A stretch of DNA of 64,000 nucleotides from Solanum dulcamara. Taxonomy: Eukaryota > Streptophyta > Magnoliopsida > Solanales > Solanaceae. A program made the position numbers and the translations under genes. The first letter of the stretch is position 1; every line of letters starts with the position of its first letter. The stretch lies in contig NC_077237.1 of assembly GCF_947179165.1 (NCBI RefSeq), forward strand, positions 82,188,341 through 82,252,340, in the 5' to 3' direction. Shown here piece by piece: positions 1-11,240 of this stretch. Under the pieces are notes generated by a model. That model searched no databases and had not been told where the DNA came from. It was given only the letters and a program-made list of their open reading frames with translations.

Positions 1-40
1 ACATTGTTGGTAATATTTTGAGGTTCTTGAAACAAAAAAA

Positions 41-3000
41 ATGTCAGGTGGTGGTTGTAGTATAGTATGGTTTAGGAGGGATCTGAGATTGGAAGACAAT
101 CCAGCACTGGCTGCTGGAGTGAGATCAGGAGAAGTGATTGCAGTGTTTATATGGGCTCCAGAAGAAGAAGGATACTATTGTCCTGGAAGAGTGTCAAGAT
201 GGTGGATTAAGAAAAGTTTGGATCATCTTGATTCATCTTTGAAGAAACTTGGCACTTCACTCATTACAAAGAGATCTACTGATAGTGTTTCTTCTCTTCT
301 TCAAGTTGTGAAATCTACCGGTGCAACTCGGGTTTTTTTCAATCATTTATATGGTTAGTGATGCGTTTTTCTTTATTAGTATATGCCTCCTATTTGTTGG
401 TTTGTTCCTGTAGTTTCTTTTCCTTCGAGTGCTATTGCTTTTTGTTGTTTCTTGTACTTCGATTATCGTATTAGGTTGTTGTAGTTACTGCTCAGGATGC
501 TTTGTTATGCTTTCACTTCTTATAGATTTTGTAGTAATTTGGTGTTAAGTCTTTTCACAATACTTTATGAATTCTGTGTATAGTAAGTTTCCTCTGTAAT
601 TGATGTAGTATATAAGTTATATTTTCCCTACTTTTGGTTGTTCTCATGCTGGCGTTTGTTGGATGTTTGTGAACAAATTCCCACATGAAAAGTCGAAGAG
701 AAAAAGAAGCTACTTATAATGTGTGAGAAAATCTTAATGGTGTGAGGTCTTTTGGGGGAAAACGCATGGGCTTGGCCTGAAGCGGACAATAAGCACATCA
801 TTTTTTCATGTTTTTTAGTATAATTTGTAATTTGACAAAAGAGGGGTATCTTCAAATACTTGATCATATATGCTTGTGAATGTGGATTTGTTATATCAGA
901 AGGTTGATGGCTTCTCATTTCTGAAGATAGGATTATAAAACAGCATTGTCTTCCGTAAGCATTTGAATTTATTGAGTGATTCTAACTTATACTCTATTTA
1001 TTTTGCTTTAGATCCAATATCACTAGTGAGAGATAATCGCGTAAAGGAAACCTTATCAGCTGAAGGTGTATCCGTGTGTTCCTTCAATGCTGATTTGCTA
1101 TATGAACCATGGGAAGTTGTCGATGATGAAGGTCGCCCATTCAACACATTTGCTGATTTTTGGGAAAGATGTCTTACCATGCCTTATGATCCTGAAGCTC
1201 CACGTCTTCCACCTAAAAGGATAATATCTGGTTTGTTCTCATCTGTGCGCCTTGTATATTATTCATGTTCTTGTTATATGCAAATTCACCATTTTGTTCC
1301 ACTAATGTAGCTAAGAATCAGATAGAATCCCTTGAAAGCTATCAATTCATTTACCTCCTGCAATTTTTACCATTTTTGTTTGACTAAGTACTCTACTGTT
1401 CGTTTCGTGGAATTTCCAGGTGATGCATCAAGATGCACTTCAGACAACTTGATGTTTGAGAGTGAATTAGAGAAAGGAAGCAATGCACTTCTTGCTCGAG
1501 CGTGGTCTCCTGGTTGGAGCAATGCTGATAAGGCACTCACTGCATTCATTAATGGACCATTGATTGAGTATTCCAAGAATCATAGTAAAGTTGATAGTGC
1601 AACAACTTCGTTTCTGTCACCACGTTTACATTTTGGTGAAGTCAGTGTTCGTAAGGTATTCCATCACATCTGTACTAAACAAACTCTCTGGGCTAATGAA
1701 GGAAACAAAGCAGGTGAAGAGAGTGTCAACTTGTTCCTTAAGTCCATTGGTCTTAGGGAGTTCTCGAGATACATGAGCTTTTATCATCCTTACACTCATG
1801 AAAGGCCATTGCTTGGTCACCTAAAGTACTTTCCTTGGTTAGTAGACGAGGGTTATTTTAAGGCGTGGAGGCAAGGTAGAACAGGTTATCCTTTGGTTGA
1901 TGCAGGTATGAGAGAGCTTTGGGCCACTGGCTGGCTACATGATCGTATTCGAGTTGTTGTGTCTAGTTTCTCTGTTAAGGTTCTGCAGCTTCCTTGGACA
2001 TGGGGAATGAAGTATTTTTGGGACACACTGTTAGATGCAGATCTTGAGAGTGATGCTCTTGGTTGGCAATTTATTACCGGTACCCTACCTGATGGTTGTG
2101 AGTTCCTTGGAATTGATAATCCACAGGTATTTTCTTATAATCGTAGTATTTTGTTGTAGTTACTGCTCCTTTTTTTCAGACTGCTTTGAACATGCTCTCT
2201 ATAGTATTTTGCCACAACTTCTCCAATTCACCATTTCTTTTTCACTCTCCTTTGAATTACTTTTCCTTGAGCCGAGGGTCTATCAAAAACAATTCTTCTA
2301 CCTCCCAAGGTAGAGGTAAGGTCTGCGATTACTATACCCTCCCCAACTCCACTTGTCGGATTACACTGAAGATGTTGTTGTTGCTTTTGGGAAGGATATT
2401 TTCTTTAGTTAGATACTTGCAACTATTGAGTATTGAAGCTCTTTCTCAATTTCTATATAGTAGAAAGTAGAACGTGCTCTATCTAGAATCGACCATGTTA
2501 GAAGTTTAAAGAGAGTCTCGACGTGGTGGTGTACTGACTGACGGATCATGACACTCTGTTGAGGCCTCCTCATATGCAAGCCTGATTCTTTTTCATGGGT
2601 CAACCACGTGATTTTTTATTTTTTTTTATAACGGATGGTGGAGACTCAAACCTAGGACACGTGCCTGCTCTGAAATCATGCTAACGTGCGTGACTGTCTC
2701 ATCTAATGCTTAAGCTGTTAGAGAAAGCTTAATTAATTACGTAGTCAACACAGTCATCATGTCATGGATAACTCTGCTTGCTCTTACGCTGGTTTTACGT
2801 TTGATAAATGTACTGAATATTGTAAATGTTTATTGTCTTTACTGCAGTTTGAGGGGTACAAGTTCGATGCAAATGGGGAATACGTTCGGCGATGGCTTCC
2901 TGAACTTGCTAGGCTGCCCACTGAATGGATACACCACCCATGGGATGCACCAGAATCTGTACTTCAAGCTGCTGGCATTGAACTTGGTTCCAATTATCCT

Positions 3001-3357
3001 CTTCCGATCGTTGAAATAGATGCAGCAAAAGAACGACTAGAAGAAGCGTTATCGCAAATGTGGCAGCTTGAAGCATCTGCAAGAGCTGCAATTGAGAATG
3101 GAATGGAGGAAGGACATGGAGACTCCACTGATGAGTTTGTCCCAATAGCTTTTCCTCAGGCCATGCAGATGGAAATGGAACCTAATGTATCCGTTAGGAA
3201 CAATAATCCTACAATTACTGCTATTCGACATTATGAAGATCAGATTGTTCCTAGCATGTCATCTTCCTTTTTTAGGACTGAAGATGAAGAAATCTCTGTT
3301 GATATTAGAAATTCTGTTGTAGATAGTAGAGCAGAAGTTCCAATGATATCGATGTAA
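41..3357 (+). CDS. CRY1: Cryptochrome 1-type blue-light receptor, C-terminally truncated
   Basis: Plant cryptochrome: binds FAD and signals blue light in nucleus and cytosol. Exons inferred at 41-353, 1012-1230, 1420-2126 and 2848-3357, all with GT/AG borders and consistent phases, giving 582 residues. The photolyase-homology region runs from VWFRRDLRLEDNP near the N-terminus to about residue 490. The Trp-triad equivalents (FPW, LPWTW, DALGW) and the Asp four residues before the last Trp are present. The C-terminal tail keeps the DQIVP motif and an acidic stretch (TEDEE) of the DAS domain, but the frame then ends at TAA 3355-3357, about 100 residues shorter than usual CRY1 (about 680 aa). The DNA after the stop still encodes recognisable tail (EEPRRD) in another frame, so the truncation is by indel. 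The loop normally REFDRIDNP reads CEFLGIDNP here. ATG at 41 matches family starts. It may be the CRY1b paralogue or a decaying copy. Confidence 0.9.
354..1011 (+). other. CRY1 intron 1, no features recognised
   Basis: The donor at 354-355 and acceptor AG at 1010-1011 join a split Asp codon (G/AT). Open frames inside have no recognisable similarity. I see no transposon termini here. Confidence 0.7.
2268..2383 (+). mobile_element. TS-type SINE fragment in CRY1 intron 3
   Basis: Intron 3 spans 2127-2847. This stretch carries the Solanaceae TS-SINE 3' signature: GCCGAGGGTCTATC, then CTCCCAAGGTAGAGGTAAGG, ACCCTCCCCA, a diverged GATTACACTG, and a (TTG)n-like tail near 2374-2383. It is diverged and 5'-truncated. 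Assignment is from memory of the family consensus. Confidence 0.7.
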
Positions 3358-3460
3358 CTGAAGAACCACGGAGAGACATACACTTGACCAAGGCATTGTG
3401 ATAAATAGCAGGAAGTCCAAAGATACAAGTTGCATTTAGACAGAACAACATGAGTACCAC

Positions 3461-3590
3461 ATTTCTCAAATGACCACTCGACTAATAGTTATTGTCTCAG
3501 AAAGTCACTTTCTTTGTAAAAAAGATGGAATCAAGAAGAAAGGCTGACGTTCTGAGATATTAACTATTAGTTAAGTGACCATTGAGAAAT
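3461..3590. repeat. Small inverted-repeat MITE just downstream of CRY1
   Basis: Arms of about 40 bp (3461-3500 and 3551-3590) are near-perfect reverse complements. Both contain the ACTAATAGTTA core and an ATTTCTCAA(A)TG(A/G)(C/T)CAC terminus. It lies about 100 bp past the CRY1 stop codon, so it could fall in the 3' UTR. Confidence 0.6.
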
Positions 3591-4008
3591 CAACCCAGCA
3601 TTTGGATTATGAATCAGCACACTTAGCGTGGGATCAATCTATAACTGTGGCTCTCTCACATTTGTCTATAACCTCTGATTGGATGAGGTGATATGTCTAG
3701 ATTTTCTTATTTTTTTCTGCACTTCTTACCCAATTAGTACTGCAGTGTTTCCATTGTATAGTATGGATGTTCTCTTTAAAGTCAATGTATCGACAAGGGT
3801 TGAAGTCTCGTTGAGATATAATATAATTAAGTAATCAAAAGTGTACTCTCTAACAATTTTAGTTTTTAGATGAGATGGTTACATGCTTCAATCATTTTTC
3901 ATTTCCTTATAAGCACGATTAATCACATTTTGGCATTCATATGCTTACACAAAGTACTTTTAGGTGTTACATAATCTCCCACGTACTTGCCGGTATACAT
4001 CTTATGCT
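3591..4008. other. Intergenic CRY1-NIP, tail-to-tail
   Basis: AT-rich sequence between two converging genes. It should hold both 3' UTRs. No gene or clear repeat seen. Confidence 0.5.
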
Positions 4009-6516
4009 TCAGATTTTAGTGTTCTGCTCTGTTTGCCGGAGAAGGCTATATATCCCTGTTGCTGTCATGGCTCCAAGAATTGGGGCAATAACGAAGACCC
4101 ATTGGTTCTTATAGACACCTGAGACTATTGCAGGGCCTAAACTTCTTGCTGGATTCATTGAAGCTCCAGTGATTGGCCTGCAGATATGAGTTTTAGTAAG
4201 TAACAAACTTGTCTATAGTTATACTCTATAAATTCCAAATTGGAATATCACACATTGATTAAACAAAGAGAGATTGATTCTTTGGGATCTATCCTTTCTT
4301 CAACGGAACAAAAAGAGATGGAATCAAGTATGGAAGCAGGATAAGTTCCTTATCCTAGACTTTTCATTGTCAACAATTTACGTTGCTCAGACTCTTCAAA
4401 AATATTGTTGGTTGTGTGTGGGATCCGACATGGGGTGCACCAACTTAGTGACAGGAATCACGATAAACATTAGAAGTACATCTTGAGGTATGATTTTACC
4501 CTGCAATGAGGACTTCAAACAGTAATGTCACTCCAATTGCAACTCCAGCTACCTCTTTGGTCTGCATTTGAAGATAGTAAACTGATAAGAGAACATCCTA
4601 TTTAAGTAAATAAACGAAAGATCAGCGAAAAGCATACCGCTCTATCGTCAGTAGCAGCTCCACAGATCACAAACATCAAAATGAGAGTCATTATGAACTC
4701 CCAAAATATAGTTTCAAAATCAGTGACTGGACTTTTGTACTGAGTTAGCATTGGTAGTATGTCACCTTGGTGATTAAATAACACTCTCAAGGTGAGACTT
4801 GAAAGTGTAGAGCCCAAGAATTGAGGTAGTACATATATAGGCACCTGCAAGAATCAGAGGCGGATGTAGGCTATAAGTTACTAGTTCGGCAGAATCTAAT
4901 AGCTTTGGTCCGAACCTTGTATATATGTTAATAAATCTCATAAATATGTACAAAACTAAATATTAGAACACAGTACTTGCACCTGAGGTCACTATCCTAC
5001 CATTCAGAACTCATACAGTTCAAATCTTGAATCCGCGTCTAATAGACTAGAGAGTCATGTTAAAATATGACTCCCCCACAGGGTTCGACTCAAACTCTCT
5101 CTATATATATAGGTGAAACATTTGTAAAAACATATACTCCCTCTAGTTCAATTTGTTCGTCTTACTTCCTTTTTTAATTTGTTTTTAAAAAAAAGACTCT
5201 TTCCTTTTTTGGCAACTCGACATATTTAAGACCACAAGATTAAAAGATATTTTGGTACATTCTACACATCTTTAGTTACGTTTAGGACCACAAATTCAAA
5301 AGTTTTTCTTAACTTTCTTAAATTTCATGTCTAGTCAAAACTAGATAATCAAATTAACACGAAGGGATTATCATCGTACTAAGAGTGAACTATATTATCA
5401 TCAAGTTGTAGTGAGTGTAGTAGTATTTTTTCATTGCTAATTTAAAATTCTAGATCTGCCTATCTTTTGCACGACTACTAGTGCACAAATTGGATTCATA
5501 CTGTAGGTGCAAAAACAAAAATTCCTTAATTTCGATAAGTTCTTACTTGCATCAATGGTAATTTTCGAGCTGCAGCAAAGGCAATTGTGACCACGGGGTT
5601 GAAATGGGCGCCAGAAACGTGACCAAGAGTGTATATTAAAGCCATCAGTGATAACCCAGATGCCAATGCTATACCAACCATAGTGAGTGTCCTTTCTCTA
5701 TCAACAAGAGCTGATCCACAACCCACAAATATGAAAATGTAGGTTCCCACCAGCTCAGCTATGATCTGCTTAATTGCGCGATCAAACATGAAATGAAATA
5801 AATTGTTATAAGCAAACGATATAACAAGAGCTTGTAGGCAGAGGCAAATGCAGAATCTAGAGTTAGTGGGTTCAGAATGAGTGTACCACATAATTATAAG
5901 TTTCAATAAGTTCCTACCAACTCTGCTATAGTCTGCTTAATTGCGCCATTGATTGGACATGGAATTAATGAGATAAGTCATTATTCGTAAGTGATATAAT
6001 GGGAGCTTGTAGGCAGAGGCGAATACGAAATTTAGAGTCAGTGGATTCAGAATGAGTAAAATTTATAATTATATGTACACGTTGTTTATACATTCCCACC
6101 AGCCCTGCTACAATCTGCTTAATTGTGAGCATAAAATGAGCTTGTAGGAAGAGGCAAACATAATTTTCCCACCCGTTCCAACTGAAACAGCTCACAGGAA
6201 AATGCATGGTGAAAACCAGTTCTCATTAGAATATTGAGAATAGTCACTAAACATTTTTTTCTTTTCTCACTGATTCAATCAAAATATAGTCACTAAATAT
6301 TTTTTAGTATGAAATTTCAATGAGAAAATTGTGATTTTTTAGTAGTAAGTAATATAGAGTGAGGGAAGGGGAAGGGGGAAGTAAAAGCTACCTTTTGGAA
6401 AGCAGATATGGAAGGAGTGTGAACAGTTCCATGTTTTCCTTCTTCCAAGCTGGAAAATCAGCAACAATTCCATTTTTAGATGAATTGGTAGAGATAATAG
6501 AAGTTATGCTGGCCAT
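4009..6516 (-). CDS. NIP: NIP-type aquaporin, possible frameshift in exon 1
   Basis: Nodulin-26-like intrinsic protein: a membrane channel for water or small uncharged solutes such as glycerol or metalloids. Exons on the minus strand inferred at 6516-6392, 5765-5547, 4844-4638, 4561-4500 and 4177-4009. Exons 2-5 join in frame and encode the MIP fold: IIAELVGTYIFIF (TM1), GHVSGAHFNPVVTIAFA (loop B), FWEFIMTLILMFV (TM4-like), EVAGVAIGVTLLFEVLIAGP (TM5) and GASMNPARSLGPAIV (loop E). The first NPA box is NPV and the second is NPA. Counting from the boxes, the selectivity-filter positions are S (H2), V (H5), A and R; group I NIPs have W, V, A, R. Exon 1 starts MASITSI and has 125 nt, out of frame with exon 2. 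The expected GKHGTVHTPS segment is encoded one frame over, so a one-base loss near 6450 is likely. Could be a pseudogene, or translated from another start. Confidence 0.85.
4857..5040. repeat. MITE with GAGGCGGAT-type ends in NIP intron 2
   Basis: Begins AGAGGCGGATG and ends GAATCCGCGTCT, imperfect terminal inverted repeats of a type common in Solanaceae. Lies in the intron between exons 5547 and 4844. No convincing target duplication. Confidence 0.5.
5137..5367. repeat. Stowaway-like MITE in NIP intron 2
   Basis: Starts CTCCCTCTAGTTC after a TA dinucleotide and ends near GAAGGGATTA, degenerate Stowaway-type termini. The internal sequence is AT-rich and non-coding. Confidence 0.5.
5752..6133 (-). 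repeat. Triplicated NIP exon-2 start region
   Basis: The sequence around the exon 2 acceptor occurs three times at about 166-183 bp spacing, near 5752-5788, 5918-5952 and 6101-6133. The minus-strand translations are AIKQIIAELVGTY, AIKQTIAELVG and TIKQIVAGLVGMY. Each copy except the first is followed by unrelated intron sequence. All three sit beside a repeated CTTGTAGGCAGAGGC-like motif. Only the copy at 5765 continues into full exon 2. Confidence 0.75.
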
Positions 6517-7195
6517 TTATTTCAAGTTTAGGGGGTAGCTTATTAGTTATTACTAGCATTACTCAAGTTTAGGCACAAGGATATTATCCCCAGATATAAT
6601 TCTTGATGTGACAGTTTATTAAACAAGAATATAGTGAAGTGTAAAGATGAATTTTGGAAACAATTCTTAAGGTGTTAAATTATTGTGTGCCGGATTTTGA
6701 TGATGTTACATTATATTATTCTTATAAGGACAAATATTTATTATTGAGAAAAAATCCTAGTAGTTCTATTGGTTATTCCAAGCTGACACTTGTTGGTAGA
6801 TAGAAAATTGCAGGCAACTGAAATTCTATTTAGTGGAGAAGGGAGTGAAAAATATCTATATGAAGAATATAAGCCAGATAAAGAAACAGAAAGATTTCTG
6901 GACGTAGAAGAATATAATATGAGTGATAAAATTAAAATCAATGTCAACAAATTGACGAGGACAAAAACCAAAGAGAGAATTCTTTTATTTAATATCCTTT
7001 TTATCATAATATCAATGTCATGAAGGTAACCATAAGCTTCAAGCGATTCATCAAAAAGTTCACTCATAAAAGAATGATTAATGTCAATCTCAAAAATCTC
7101 ATTTTATTTAACAAAAAAAAGTGTTTGATGTTATTCTATCCAAGTAAATTAAAGAAGCCACAACATGTAATTGAAAATTTTGATTTAAAAAGAAA
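6517..7195. other. Intergenic upstream of NIP, nothing recognised
   Basis: AT-rich DNA that should include the NIP promoter. Short open frames on both strands show no family motif. Confidence 0.4.
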
Positions 7196-7280
7196 TGGGG
7201 TGAGAGAGGCTCGAACTCTCGACCTCAGGATAACTCAGAAGCTATGAGACCTACGCGCTAGCCAACTGCGCCACCACCCC
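7196..7280 (-). tRNA. tRNA-Met: tRNA-Met (CAU), elongator, with 11-nt intron
   Basis: Minus strand from 7280: acceptor stem GGGGTGG pairs with TCACCCC, followed by discriminator A at 7196. The D arm is GCGC...GCGC. The anticodon loop is CTCATA with anticodon CAT. The T arm is GAGAG-TTCGAGC-CTCTC, which also forms the B box. An intron of 11 nt (GCTTCTGAGTT, plus-strand 7232-7242) follows the base 3' of the anticodon, as in plant elongator tRNA-Met genes. No CCA is encoded, as expected. Looks functional. Confidence 0.93.
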
Positions 7281-7323
7281 TATGATGCTTTCAAGTCTCC
7301 ATTTGATGTATAGTACATCATCA

Positions 7324-7651
7324 GGGGTCGTTTGGTATCTAGCTAGAGTTACACAGGTATTAATAATACGTGGATTAGTTATGAAGAAATTTATGTATTG
7401 TTTTATCGAGGAATTAGTTATGCAAAGTTTAGTTATTCATGTATTAATTATTACATCTTCTATCATTCTTAAAATTATACATATATTTCTTCATAATTTA
7501 TACATGTATTAGTTGTGCGGATTTTTAAATTACAAATCAAACACAGTATTAATTTTATGCATAGTCCTAACCAACCATCAAATATGGTATTGCTTATACA
7601 AAATCTAATACATATATAATATTTTTCTTAACCAGTAATCAAATAACCCCT
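7324..7651. repeat. MITE with GGGGTCGTTTGGT-type ends
   Basis: Begins AGGGGTCGTTTGGTATC and ends, inverted, AGGGGTTATTTGATTAC. These imperfect terminal repeats are of a common plant MITE type. The interior holds TATTAAT/ATTAGTTATG motifs and no coding. Confidence 0.6.
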
Positions 7652-7662
7652 AAATTATTTTT

Positions 7663-7670
7663 GCTAAATG
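7663..7670. repeat. hAT target-site duplication, left
   Basis: GCTAAATG, identical to 11515-11522 on the other side of the hAT element. Confidence 0.85.
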
Positions 7671-8218
7671 TAAAGCTGTCAAATGGGCCGGTTGGCCCCC
7701 TAAGACCGGCCTATTAAGGGGCCGGCACGGGGGAGACCGGATCGGCCACCGGCCCAACAAAAAAAATTGGGTTGATCCGCTCTATTTTTTGCCTTAGACC
7801 GGTAAGACTGGCCCGGTTCGCAAATTTTTTTTAAATTTTTTTTGGGAATTTTAGCTTTTGGGCCAAATCTGAATATATGCCTTTATAAAGAATTTTTTTT
7901 TTAATTAATCAAATCTTTTTTTTATAAATATCTAACACATTTAATCATTTTTTCCCACCAACAATCATCTAATTCTCTCAATTTCTCAATTTTCTCTTAA
8001 AGTGATATCAATCTTTTATTATTTTTTGCAATTAACAACATCAATTGAAAGTTTTTAACTTTCAAGTGTTCAACATTTCATCAATTTTACGATTCTTTGT
8101 TTGATTCCGGCAATTTGGTATAATCGTTCTTTCTCTTGCTTTTATTTAGTAAATTAATTCTAGTATATTTAAATATTTAATTTTTGTGTTTATAATTTTT
8201 ATTAGTTTAATTTGCATA

Positions 8219-10438
8219 ATGGATAGATTAAAAAATATAGATAAAAGTATTAAAAATTTGTGTCCCGATGGAAGTAGTGGTAGTAAGAAAAAAATGCTTC
8301 CGGTAGAGGTAGTACAAGTAGAAATTATTATCACATGCCTGAAGCACCACCTAGTGAACTTTGAGAAATAGGTATAGGTGCACATAATATGAATGAAAAT
8401 GAATATCAAAAAATATACTGTATAGAAGAACCAAATGAATTTGAAGTAGAAATAGACAAGATGATAATGATGATGTGGAGTTACACCAACTAGTCGTGAT
8501 GTAGATTTAGGTAATGTTCAATCTAAAACTGTTAATCTTTCTCTAAGACCTGTAAAAGAAAGAAAAAAAACTAGTTTAGTATGACATTATTTTGAACGCA
8601 TAGCCGGAACAACTAAAGTTCAATGTAAAGATTGTCAAAAAAAAAAATGAGCATAAGACCGGGGGTAATAGAGGTGGAATGGATCAATTGACTAGACATA
8701 TAGACAATGAGCATTCTGGTTGAAAATAAATTTATAATCTCCTTTTTAACGGTATCCCTAGAAGTACTAGTAGATCAGATATTTTTAGACTTCATGGACA
8801 ATATGCATATTATTTACGTTGGTTATTAACAAATCTTCCATGTAGAGTTTCACTTAAATCTGATCTTGGTCGTGCTATAAATAAATATGATTATTTAACT
8901 GTTACTTGTCATTAGATAAATAGTGATTTTATTATGCAAAAACGTATTTTAGCATTTCAATATGATGAAGACCGAAGACATAATGCACAATTTATTTATG
9001 ATTCTATATCAATGGTTGCAAAATATTATGGTCTTGAACACAAAGTTTTATGTATTTCTTTTGATAATACATCTAACGACACCGTTGTTATTAATTCTTT
9101 TAAAACTGAGCTTGCCCCCCCTCCTTAAAGATATTTTTCATATTAGATGTGTTTGTTATGTATATAATTTAATTGTAAAAGATGAACTTTATTTTTTTGA
9201 GCAAACAATTAAAAAAAATTAGGTATGCAGTCGATTTTATTCAAGAAAATAATAGAAAAGCTAGACTTAAAGAATTTAAAAGAAAATATGAGGAAAATAA
9301 TCTTAGACCAAGATTAATGTCCAAAGAAATTGAGACTAGGTAGAATTCGACTTATAATTTTAAAGAGTTGTAATATTTATAAATTCCCTATAACTACAAC
9401 TTTTAATCAATATGCATATAATTTTTCCGAAGTCATGTTGGAAGAATCTGATTGGACTAAAATTAATGATGTTGTTTTTTTTAGAAAACTTTTATTTGAC
9501 TACTTTTGAATTTTTTGATGCTTATTATCCTAATGTTTCTAATATTTTAGCTTATTTCACCGAAATTTCTGTATTGCTTATGAAATATAAAAAGAAAAAT
9601 GATTACAAAGAAGCTGTCGCTGGAATGATAGAAAATTTTTAAAAAATACTTTTTCCTATTTATTTAATTGGTGTTATGTTAAATTCGTTTATGAAATTTA
9701 ATACTATGTCTGAATGTATTCGCCTTATATATACTTCTATAGAAATTAGAAAAGATGAAAATCTTAATATGTTTAAGGCGTTTAGTGATACAGATGATTA
9801 TATTCAAATATTATATAATCATTATATCGATTTACTTGATAATACTACCCTAGTCATAATGTTCCTTTATCTCGTTCTTCTGACGAATCATCATCTTTTA
9901 AAAAGTAGGCACATGGTATGCCTGCCCATGATTTTTCTAATTTATCTATTTGGAATAGAATACAGCTTACATCACCACGGAGCATAAATCGAGACAAGCT
10001 TAATTATTATTTGAGACAGACTGCAGGGACTTATGATGAAAATTGTGTCACTACACTGAAATGGTGGAAGAAAAATCAAAAACAATTTCCAGTATTATCA
10101 ACCATGGCTAGAGATGTGTTAAATGTTCCAATGTTAACTGTTGCATCAGATAGTGCATTTAGTCAAGGAAGGTAGCAGATCGGAGACAATCGACACTCTT
10201 TGGAGAGCAATGACATGAATGTTTTAGTTTGCTTCAGAGATTGGATTAGATAAGAGCGTGGGAATAAAGGAAGAGCAGAAGACACGGAAGAAGACAAAGA
10301 ACTTGAAGAAATGATGTCAATTGGAGATCCTTCGTCACAAGCTAGTCCAAATTACGGATTTGTTGATTTTAAAAATTATGATCCAATTCCTGTTAATGTT
10401 AATACAGATGAATTGGAGAAAATAATTCGAAATATGTA
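8219..10438 (+). pseudogene. hAT transposase remnant (RICESLEEPER-like)
   Basis: Many stops and frameshifts. In order I see a BED zinc-finger remnant near 8590-8720 (CKDCQKK then TRHIDNEH), catalytic-domain pieces in 8934-9128 (ILAFQYDEDRRHNAQFIYDS and SFDNTSNDT) and the C-terminal hAT dimerisation domain at 9918-10175 (YDENCVTTLKWWKKNQKQFP, then LNVPMLTVASDSAFS). The reading continues past a stop with a RNNMNVL-like region to about 10438. It cannot make an active protein. Confidence 0.85.
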
Positions 10439-10664
10439 GAAGTTATAATTTATTATATACAACTAATTGTAAATTTGTAACTTGTATGTTTTGAATTTCA
10501 TCAATATATTAATAAAGTCAAAGTCTTTGCATTTCTTAATTTTTTTCCTACAATTTTTGTATGATTCAATTAAATAATTATTTTTACTTTACATAATCAT
10601 CTAAGTAAAATTAAATTTGTAGTTACTATAAGATTACAATACTTGAAAAAATATTATTATAATA

Positions 10665-11240
10665 AATAGTATGTTATGAGTATATATTTGTTATACATTG
10701 TAAGTATATATAATATATAATGTAAGTAATAGATAGTATATTGTGACTATATTAGATATACATTGTAAGTATATATAATATATAATGTAAGTAATAGATT
10801 GTATATTGTGGGTATATTAGATATACATTGTAAGTATATATAATGTAAGTATATCACTATAATAGATAGTATATTGTGAGTATATTAGATGTATATTGTA
10901 AGTATATATATTATAATATAAGTATATACATACTAATAGATAGTATATTGTGAGCATATAAGATAAGTATATTATTATAATAGATAGTATTTGTGAGTAT
11001 ATTAGATATACATTGTACATATATATATAGTATAATGTAAGTATATACATACTAATAGATAGTATATTGTGAGTATTTTTGGTATACTTTGTAAGTATAT
11101 ATAATATATAATTAATTATATCACTATAATATATAGTATAATGTTAGTATATTAGATATAGATTGTAAGTATATATATAATATATAATTAAGTATATCAC
11201 TATCATACATAGTATATTGTGAGTATATAAATTGTTATAA
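10665..11240. repeat. AT-rich imperfect tandem repeat inside the hAT element
   Basis: About nine degenerate copies at roughly 65-75 bp spacing, each with TAGTATATTGTGAGTATAT followed by TATACATTGTAAGTATATA-like sequence. It lies between the transposase remnant and the right terminus. Confidence 0.8.
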
